Assembly: GCA_026996955.1 (NCBI GenBank)
Contig: JALWJV010000005.1
Coordinates: 1-29,215 of the forward strand
DNA: 29,215 nt
From: Deltaproteobacteria bacterium
Lineage (GTDB): Bacteria; Desulfobacterota; Dissulfuribacteria; Dissulfuribacterales; QOAL01
Reading direction: 5' to 3'
Below, piece by piece: positions 23,358 through 29,215 of the stretch. Both the position numbers and the translations under genes were made by a program. Each line of letters opens with the position of its first letter. Position 1 is the stretch's first letter. The notes under the pieces are model-generated. The model did no database searches and was not told the origin of the DNA. It worked only from the letters and a program-made list of their open reading frames with translations.

Positions 23358-24737
23358 TTATATCACCCCTCTAAATTTCCACCACATGAGATCAAGCGGG
23401 AATAATACCAGAATGGTTATAATGGCAAGAACAAGGCAGCATTTCAACGCTGGTGCAAATTTCTCGTCTGCAATCTGCATGCCCACAACTATGGGCGGGG
23501 CCTGGTATGGAAAAAATACCGTTGCAAAACCTACTACCTGAAGCATTATTATGTTTTCAATACTGAAGCCCGTAGCCCTGGCAAGTGGTTCGGAAAAAGG
23601 TGTAAAAACTGCTGGAATTCCGGGCAGGGTGGTAAAAATTCCAGTTGTTGCCGCGGCAAGGCTTACCGACATGAAATTTATGAAATCCTTGCCCGGCGCT
23701 AGGGGCAGGAATTTGATAAGCTCGCCAGCCAGAGCATGGCCAAGCCCTGATTTGTTTATCAGGGCACCCAATCCCAGGATTCCTGCCACAAAGATAATAG
23801 ATGCCCAGTTCATCTTTTCGTTAAACACCTTGGCAGGCACTACTGATATTCCAGGAAGCATGAGAAATACAGCTCCAGCCATAGCGATCCAGGCTGGAGA
23901 AATATGGTGTAGGAAATCCGTTGCCCAGAGTATCAGCATGACTATCAAAACAGTCGATAGCATCTTTTCCTTGGATGATAACGGGTTATTATTTTTATTG
24001 GAATCCATCTCATTTTTCTCTGAGGGCGTGTCCGGAAAGAGCCATACAATTATGGCTGTGATGAGCAGGGCCTTTAAAAATCCCATAATGGGGAAGTGAA
24101 GCATTAAGTAGGGGCCGTAAAGCAGGGAAATGTGAAACTGGCTTTCTGTCATCCCTGCCAGGACCATGTTTGGAACATTTGCCGGGAGAATTGCAAAAGC
24201 CGGTATGAATGACCCTAGGATTACTGCAAGTATTACACCCGTTCTGCCCCGGGTATTTTTGGAAAAACCAAAATGTTCTGCCATGGATGATGCTATGGGG
24301 GTCAAGAGAACGGCCCGTCCCATGGCAGATGGCATTACAAAGCTGAACATTACGCCACCTGCAACCAGCCCTGCAATGATACCACTGTATCTGCCGTGTA
24401 GGTTAAGGGCAATTATTCTTGCTACCCTCTTCCCAAGACCCGTGGTGTTAATCCCAATGCCCAGTACCAGGCCGCCAAATATGAGCCATACTGCAGAGGA
24501 GGTAAAACCTGAAAATATGGTTCCTGCCGGTGCAAGGGAGAGTAGCATGCTTACAACGAAAAAGCACAGTGATGTCATAAACTCCGGGATTATGCCTGTT
24601 GCCCAGAAACAGATTGTGAGTACTGAGATGGCAGCAACCATGGTTTGGTGGAATGTAAGTATCTTGGGGGGGAGAAGGAGTAAGAGGGCAGACGATGCGA
24701 TCACCAGTGCTATGACGGCATATTTGAATTTAAGCAT
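23358..24737 (-). CDS. SLC13/DASS-family anion permease
   Basis: A 459-residue inner-membrane protein with about 11-12 transmembrane segments. The repeated hairpin motifs of the DASS family are recognisable at FVMPSAMGRAVLLTPI and at LPGIPAVFTPFSEPLA, with a charged central loop (about residues 235-250). Family members move sulfate, thiosulfate-like anions or di- and tricarboxylates with sodium. The substrate cannot be read, but a carboxylate or sulfur oxyanion fits the operon. It is the first gene of the long minus-strand run. No ribosome binding site precedes ATG 24737. Confidence 0.85.
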   Translation of the reverse strand: MLKFKYAVIALVIASSALLLLLPPKILTFHQTMVAAISVLTICFWATGIIPEFMTSLCFFVVSMLLSLAPAGTIFSGFTSSAVWLIFGGLVLGIGINTTGLGKRVARIIALNLHGRYSGIIAGLVAGGVMFSFVMPSAMGRAVLLTPIASSMAEHFGFSKNTRGRTGVILAVILGSFIPAFAILPANVPNMVLAGMTESQFHISLLYGPYLMLHFPIMGFLKALLITAIIVWLFPDTPSEKNEMDSNKNNNPLSSKEKMLSTVLIVMLILWATDFLHHISPAWIAMAGAVFLMLPGISVVPAKVFNEKMNWASIIFVAGILGLGALINKSGLGHALAGELIKFLPLAPGKDFINFMSVSLAAATTGIFTTLPGIPAVFTPFSEPLARATGFSIENIIMLQVVGFATVFFPYQAPPIVVGMQIADEKFAPALKCCLVLAIITILVLFPLDLMWWKFRGVI

Positions 24738-25033
24738 GGGTTATAGACACGTCAAACTTGATTTGGAGAGAGTACTCCTAAATGCTTTGGGTTAGGCAGG
24801 CCGAAATTTGGAATGAGGATATATAATAAAGTTTTTGAGTCCCGGCAACACAAAAAGTGAAATTTGAAAAAACTATTGAGAATATGGGAGTTCTTTGGTA
24901 AAAAGCTGAATGTCCATTGCAATGATGGATATTTGAGCCACTAATTACGGTGGCTGGGGGAGAAGTGATTCTGCCGCATATATAATTGTGAAGATGGCTA
25001 TTCTTCTCATTGATGTGGCAGGGCAGGAGAGAG
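24738..25033. other. Divergent promoter region
   Basis: 296 bp between the long minus-strand operon and the plus-strand exopolysaccharide genes. It contains a weak promoter for the minus strand (24820-24848). Two TATAAT boxes read on the plus strand (24822-24827 and 24981-24986), but neither has a good -35 box. No gene is seen. Confidence 0.55.
24820..24848 (-). promoter_or_regulatory. Possible sigma-70 promoter of the 15-gene operon
   Basis: On the minus strand a TTGCCG -35 box (24843-24848) and a TATATA -10 box (24820-24825) are 17 bp apart. Each matches consensus at 4 of 6 positions, so the call is weak. Confidence 0.3.
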
Positions 25034-26470
25034 ATGAGAGAATCTTCAGGAGATTATAGTAGCCTTAATGTGCTGTGGAGTTTGCTCAAGCGGCACAGAA
25101 AGGGCATGTTAATCGTATTTGCAGTTGTCATGCTGCTGACGATTCTTGTGACTTTTCTTCAGACACCTATCTATGTTGCTGATTCCCGCATACTGATAAG
25201 GTACGGCAGAGAATACACATACCGCCCAGTGGATCCGATTTTAAGGGGAGAGGTTCAACCCCTTGTTTCATTTAATCGTGAGGAGATCCTTAATACGGAG
25301 ATCCAGATTTTCACAAGCGCTGAACTTATTCAAAAGGTGATATCCACCATTGGTATTGAAACACTTTTTCCCAAACTGGCAGAAAAAGGTGGTGATTCAC
25401 AGACACTCATGGCTCGTGCTGTGGCGCGTTTCAGAAAGAAACTCACGGTGCAGCAGATCAAGGGGGCAGGGGTTCTGCGCGTGTCCTATGAAGACTCTAA
25501 TCCGGATATAACAGTAAAAGTAGTAGAACTATTGATAGATTATTTCAAGGAGAGGCACCTTGAGGTTTTTAAGGATCCACGCATGCCGTTTCTTGAGAAT
25601 CAGCTTGCCGTTTACAGAAAAAAACTTGAGCAGGCAAAAAAGAAACTTCAGGCATTCATGGCAAAGCACCATATTATCTCCTTGAAAGATCAGCAGAAAC
25701 TTTTGCTCGAACAATACAAGGAAATAAGTACCCTGATTGTTCAGGGTGATAGTTATCTTCATTCCCTTGATGAAAAGATAGCCTCTCTTACGTCTATTAT
25801 TAAATCTGTCAAACCCGAGGCGGTGCTTTCGGATGAAAAGGGCACCAATAATGATGTAAATACCGCACGGGCACAGCTCCTAACATTAAAGCTCAGGGAA
25901 AAGGATCTTCTGCAAAAGTATAAGGAAAACAACAGACTGGTAAAAAAGGTTCGGGAACAGATTGAAATAGTAGAGGATTTTCTGGCTAATCAGCCGGTTG
26001 GTAATAATGAAAGAGTTAGAACCGGAATTAATCCTCTGCATCATTTTGTTGAGCAGGCACTTGTTGAGGCCCGGGTGCAGAAAAATTCACAGTTAGCCAA
26101 GAATGAGGCCCTGAAGAAAAAACTGGAAGGTATTGCATCTGATCTTGAAAAATACGGTGATGTCGAGCCTGAGCTCAATATGCTCATGAAAGATGTAGAA
26201 ATAACAGAATCAAATTATGAGAATTTTGTTGCCAAACTGGAGGAAACCCGGATTCTAGAGGCAATGGATACTCATAAGATAGTGAATGTGGTTGTTATTG
26301 AGAAGCCTATCAAACCAATTAAACCAGTTAAACCTAAGAAAAAGATCAATCTGCTGGTGGGAATCATACTGGGTGCGGCGTTAAGTTTTGCCTATGCGCT
26401 GTTTTATGACCATCTTTTTAGACCATGGAAAGTGAAACAGGATACCAGGAAATATGTCACGTTTTCCTGA
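25034..26470 (+). CDS. Wzz/GumC-family polysaccharide chain-length/export protein
   Basis: About 478 residues. The first transmembrane helix (about 18-38) is followed by a Wzz domain and a long periplasmic coiled coil (about 170-400). A Pro/Lys-rich KPIKPIKPVKPKKK segment precedes the second transmembrane helix, typical of polysaccharide co-polymerases. There is no Wzc/BY-kinase domain at the C-terminus. ATG 25034 has AGGAG 4 nt upstream; earlier TTG and ATG codons (25010, 25013) have none. It controls chain length and links export to the outer-membrane channel encoded next. Confidence 0.88.
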   Translation: MRESSGDYSSLNVLWSLLKRHRKGMLIVFAVVMLLTILVTFLQTPIYVADSRILIRYGREYTYRPVDPILRGEVQPLVSFNREEILNTEIQIFTSAELIQKVISTIGIETLFPKLAEKGGDSQTLMARAVARFRKKLTVQQIKGAGVLRVSYEDSNPDITVKVVELLIDYFKERHLEVFKDPRMPFLENQLAVYRKKLEQAKKKLQAFMAKHHIISLKDQQKLLLEQYKEISTLIVQGDSYLHSLDEKIASLTSIIKSVKPEAVLSDEKGTNNDVNTARAQLLTLKLREKDLLQKYKENNRLVKKVREQIEIVEDFLANQPVGNNERVRTGINPLHHFVEQALVEARVQKNSQLAKNEALKKKLEGIASDLEKYGDVEPELNMLMKDVEITESNYENFVAKLEETRILEAMDTHKIVNVVVIEKPIKPIKPVKPKKKINLLVGIILGAALSFAYALFYDHLFRPWKVKQDTRKYVTFS

Positions 26471-27242
26471 AAACATAAATTACAGCCGGTGTTATCGTCC
26501 TAATTTGAAGACACGCGGTATTCCTGAGATGTTCAGGATATTTTTGGTGATGCTGGCGGCAGTGATCATGCAGGGTTGTTCAGCCAGAATCCAGCAGCCG
26601 GTTATGATGACCCAGCCTGGGATGCCGCCCCAGCCTGCTCCGTCTGTTAGCAGGGCTATGCCAAAGTATGTGATTCACCCCGGTGATGAGCTTGAGATAA
26701 AATTTTTCTATAATAAGGAACTTAATGAAGAGGTAGTTGTGCGGCCTGATGGCAGAATTTCTCTGCAGCTTGTTCATGATGTAATGGCAGCAGGTCTTTT
26801 CCCATCGGAATTGGTCAAGGTATTGACAGAAAAATATGATTCATACCTATCAAATCCAGAATTAACGGTAATAGTAAAGAAATTTGAAGCCCAGAAGGTA
26901 TACGTAGATGGTGAGGTTCAAAAACCAGGAGTTGTGAAGATAGATGGTTATCTTAATGTGCTTCAGGCAATCGCCATGGCAGGGGGGATGAAAGATACTG
27001 CCATAGAAGATGAAATCCTCATTATACGTCATAGTGGCTTGGCAAAGCCATCTGTTCTCAAGGTGGATATGGAAAAGGTGCTTGAAGGATCCGATACGTC
27101 TCAGAATATTACGCTTCAGGCATATGACATTGTTTACGTGCCCAAATCAGTTATCGCCAATGTCAACACATGGGTTGACCTCTATATACGAAAGAACATC
27201 CCCATCAACTTCAGCTTTGCTGTTTATAAGCCGGTATTTTAG
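26454..27242 (+). CDS. Wza-family polysaccharide export lipoprotein
   Basis: 262 residues. The lipobox is IMQGC, followed by a Pro-rich linker, a Poly_export domain (YVIHPGDELEIKFFYNKELN, VVRPDGRISLQ) and an SLBB-type domain (VYVDGEVQKPGVVKIDG, then AIAMAGGMKDTA). Members form the outer-membrane channel for capsule or exopolysaccharide. ATG 26454 overlaps the Wzz gene by 17 nt and has AGGA close by; ATG 26529 would give a tighter lipoprotein signal peptide but has no ribosome binding site. Confidence 0.9.
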   Translation: MSRFPENINYSRCYRPNLKTRGIPEMFRIFLVMLAAVIMQGCSARIQQPVMMTQPGMPPQPAPSVSRAMPKYVIHPGDELEIKFFYNKELNEEVVVRPDGRISLQLVHDVMAAGLFPSELVKVLTEKYDSYLSNPELTVIVKKFEAQKVYVDGEVQKPGVVKIDGYLNVLQAIAMAGGMKDTAIEDEILIIRHSGLAKPSVLKVDMEKVLEGSDTSQNITLQAYDIVYVPKSVIANVNTWVDLYIRKNIPINFSFAVYKPVF

Positions 27243-27543
27243 CCGCGAGGGGTGTTGACTGCACCGTTCCTTTTTCAGGCGAATCCGTAACTGTTCATGC
27301 TCTCCAGTTTTGGAGATGCTGTCCCCTGTGCGCATACATTTTCATTCTTTTTTATTCATACTTCCTCTGTAGCAGTTGTGTCCTTTGCAGGGCAGGTTGA
27401 CTGTCTGATTCTACTTTTTTGAATTTTAGGCACAATAAATGCATATTTACAATCTTTTGTTGTATTTTTTTGTGCGTGGTTAAGCAAATAATCGTGCCTT
27501 CTTTTACTTTCGGCTTTGAGCAGTTTCCAGGTAAAAACAATAT
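27243..27543 (+). other. Intergenic region before the glycosylphosphotransferase gene
   Basis: 301 bp. It holds a bulged hairpin (TCTCCA/TGGAGA near 27302-27317, no T-run) and a good sigma-54 promoter (27428-27443). The AT-rich 3' part is the leader of the next gene. No gene is seen on either strand. Confidence 0.6.
27428..27443 (+). promoter_or_regulatory. Predicted sigma-54 promoter
   Basis: AGGCAC, five bases, then ATGCA match the -24/-12 consensus TGGCAC-N5-TTGCA with the essential GG (27429-27430) and GC (27441-27442) at the right spacing. Transcription would begin near 27454, about 90 nt before the glycosylphosphotransferase start. It implies control by an enhancer-binding activator. 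Confidence 0.6.
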
Positions 27544-28983
27544 ATGCAGCAATACAGATTTCAGTTACTTTTAAGATATTTTCAGGTAATAGATCTTCTA
27601 AGTGTAGTCTTTGCCTTTGGAGTTGCTACAATTGCTGTCAATTGGCGCATGGGAGAGTTTTCTCTGGAAGAGTTTCTGGCCATGCGCATCAGCCTTGATA
27701 ATCTCATTCTATTCCTGGCGCTTGTACTTTCCTGGCACATTGTTTTTTCCCTTTACGGCCTTTATGAAACCGGAAGACTCTCCTCCCGGTGGGCAGAGGT
27801 GAGGGATATCTTAAAATCGGTGACGGTCAATACAGTGGTACTGTTTGTCGCATCAGGTATATTTGACGTAATTATGGTAACTCCCCTGTTTTTGGCGGTG
27901 TTCTGGCTGGTTTCCGGGGTGATGATGGTGCTCACCAGAAATATTATACGAATAGTTCTAGCCAGGACAGGGGGTATGGGTATAACCCGTGAAAGACTTC
28001 TGATGGTTGGCACTAACAGCCGGGCAATCAATTTTGCCAAGCGGCTTTTGTCAAACAGACACCAGAACTATGAACTTCTGGGATTTGCCGATACCAAGTG
28101 GGTAAATGGCGCTGATGAAGAGTTTAAGAGGCGATATCCCCTGATTCCTCTAGGATGTCTGCCTGCATATTTAAGGGGAAATGTGGTGGATGAAGTTGTG
28201 CTCTGTCTGCCTGTAAAATCATCATACTCAAAATATAATGAGATAATAAGGCTATGCGTGGAGCAGGGGATTACGGTCCGTATACTGGCAGATTTCTTTT
28301 TTGTAAGTCTTGCCAAATCAAAACTTGAGTATTTTGAAGACAATGCTGTAATGACCCTTTTTACCGGGAATATGAACTCGGGCTTCCTAATCATTAAGAG
28401 GATAATTGATATAACCTTTTCTTCAGTCTTGCTGGTTGCTCTTTCCCCTGTTTTTGCCCTGACTGCACTGGCCGTCAAGCTTACATCGCCGGGTCCGGTA
28501 TTTTTTGTTCAGAAGAGGTTGGGATTGAACAAGCGTCTTTTCAAGCTATATAAATTCCGTACCATGGTGGAGAATGCCGAAGAGCTTCAAAAAGAGCTTG
28601 AGGCCCTGAATGAGGCAGATGGCCCGGTGTTTAAGATCAGGAATGATCCACGGGTTACACCAATAGGCCGGTTCCTCAGAAAAAGCAGTATTGATGAGCT
28701 GCCCCAGCTTTTTAATGTGCTAAAGGGTGATATGAGCCTGGTGGGACCAAGACCTTTACCTGTAAGAGATTATAATGAATTTGACAAGCATTGGTTTAAC
28801 AGGCGTTTCAGTGTACGTCCCGGTATAACATGTCTTTGGCAGATAAGCGGTCGCAGCAATATATCCTTTACCCAGTGGATAGAGATGGATCTTAAATATA
28901 TTGATAACTGGTCGCTTGGGCTTGATTTTAGGATTCTGCTTAAGACAATTCCGGTTGTGCTTTCCGGAAAGGGCGCTGTGTGA
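27544..28983 (+). CDS. Polyprenyl glycosylphosphotransferase (WbaP/WcaJ/EpsE type)
   Basis: 479 residues. Four N-terminal transmembrane helices, then a Rossmann-like CoA_binding_3 region (LLMVGTNSRAINFAKRLL onward), then a C-terminal Bac_transf domain with its membrane hairpin. The catalytic segment has KLYKFRTM, DPRVTPIGRFLRK, SIDELPQLFNVLKGDMSLVG, PRPLP and the RPGITCLWQISGR motif. It transfers a sugar-1-phosphate from a UDP-sugar to undecaprenyl phosphate, the first step of exopolysaccharide repeat-unit assembly. The ribosome binding site is weak. Regulated, if the prediction holds, from the sigma-54 promoter upstream. Confidence 0.95.
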   Translation: MQQYRFQLLLRYFQVIDLLSVVFAFGVATIAVNWRMGEFSLEEFLAMRISLDNLILFLALVLSWHIVFSLYGLYETGRLSSRWAEVRDILKSVTVNTVVLFVASGIFDVIMVTPLFLAVFWLVSGVMMVLTRNIIRIVLARTGGMGITRERLLMVGTNSRAINFAKRLLSNRHQNYELLGFADTKWVNGADEEFKRRYPLIPLGCLPAYLRGNVVDEVVLCLPVKSSYSKYNEIIRLCVEQGITVRILADFFFVSLAKSKLEYFEDNAVMTLFTGNMNSGFLIIKRIIDITFSSVLLVALSPVFALTALAVKLTSPGPVFFVQKRLGLNKRLFKLYKFRTMVENAEELQKELEALNEADGPVFKIRNDPRVTPIGRFLRKSSIDELPQLFNVLKGDMSLVGPRPLPVRDYNEFDKHWFNRRFSVRPGITCLWQISGRSNISFTQWIEMDLKYIDNWSLGLDFRILLKTIPVVLSGKGAV

Positions 28984-29021
28984 GGTCTTAAGCAAAAATA
29001 TCTTGTGGAGATGTGCCATAA

Positions 29022-29215
29022 ATGAAAATAATGATCGCTTATCCCCGGCTTGAAGGGAAGGGGAGCCCTATGCTTACCCAGAACAGGCAGTTTCAGTGGA
29101 TGAGTATCGGGTCATACATCTATCCGCTGGTAACCGCATCTGCCGCCACTCTTCTGGACAAGTCCGGACATGATGTGATCTGGTATGATGGCATTGCAGA
29201 GGGCCTGCCCTATAG
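29022..29215 (+). CDS. B12-binding radical SAM protein, N-terminal fragment
   Basis: The gene runs off the right edge (64 codons seen). The start MKIMIAYPRLEGKGSPML, then YIYPLVTASAATLL and DKSGHDVIWYDGIAEG, is the usual N-terminus of cobalamin-binding radical SAM proteins. The radical SAM cysteines lie beyond the window. GGAG lies about 11 nt before ATG 29022. It follows the glycosylphosphotransferase by 38 bp and may modify a lipid or sugar in the same pathway. Confidence 0.75.
   Translation, partial: MKIMIAYPRLEGKGSPMLTQNRQFQWMSIGSYIYPLVTASAATLLDKSGHDVIWYDGIAEGLPY

Noticed and set aside
24981..24986. TATAAT as the -10 box of the Wzz-like gene
   Set aside because: No acceptable -35 box lies 16-18 bp upstream and it is not an extended -10.
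27352..27552. 66-codon minus-strand frame in the gap before the glycosylphosphotransferase gene
   Set aside because: It covers the sigma-54 promoter and leader, has no ribosome binding site and no known family.

Overview
The window looks like chromosomal DNA from an anaerobic Gram-negative bacterium, most likely of the Desulfobacterota (Desulfobacterales or a relative). The reasons are a DUF6178 protein, several outer-membrane lipoproteins, FlgO-type lipoproteins, a Wza-type capsule exporter, a YedE/DUF3343 sulfur or selenium pair, and an SPL-type radical SAM enzyme in a setting without sporulation genes. There is no rRNA, tRNA, CRISPR array, intact insertion sequence or phage gene. Assignment to a species is not possible from this sequence alone.

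Layout. (1) 1-231: gene-poor edge with a good terminator for the DUF6178 gene (232-1941, minus). (2) 1942-2467: non-coding, with a small inverted-repeat element and a second partial copy of its left part. (3) 2468-5771, plus: a signalling group of REC-SHOCT, REC-GAF-HD-GYP (c-di-GMP phosphodiesterase) and a histidine-kinase-like protein with a degenerate ATPase half. (4) 5947-7029, minus: serC. (5) 7146-10864, minus: a Cys-rich secreted protein, two FlgO-family lipoproteins, a third lipoprotein and an SPL-family radical SAM protein. (6) 11282-24737, minus: a 15-gene run with no gap above about 100 bp and several stop/start overlaps, so probably one transcription unit. (7) 25034 to the end, plus: exopolysaccharide genes (Wzz/GumC-like, Wza-like, polyprenyl glycosylphosphotransferase, start of a B12-type radical SAM gene).

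The 15-gene run is the main point of interest. Its 5' part is envelope-facing: SLC13 permease, a shortened OpuAC-like binding protein, a PhnD-like lipoprotein, a TPR protein, a beta-helix protein, a membrane-anchored TPR protein and a YedE transporter. Its 3' part is cytoplasmic: DUF3343 S/Se carrier-like protein, PF01256 kinase-like protein, a MoaD/ThiS-like protein ending in Gly-Gly, a JAMM protease-like protein, a Glu/Leu/Phe/Val dehydrogenase homologue, two different CMLE/adenylosuccinate-lyase-like enzymes, and a ThiF/MoeB-like E1 enzyme. E1 + Gly-Gly carrier + JAMM is the toolkit of protein-thiocarboxylate sulfur transfer (as in CysO/Mec+ cysteine synthesis and thioquinolobactin synthesis). 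Here it is joined to lyases and an amino-acid-type dehydrogenase instead of a PLP synthase. My inference is an uncharacterised route that takes up a sulfur (or selenium) source and builds, or processes, a small S/Se-containing carboxylic or amino acid. The product cannot be read from the sequence.
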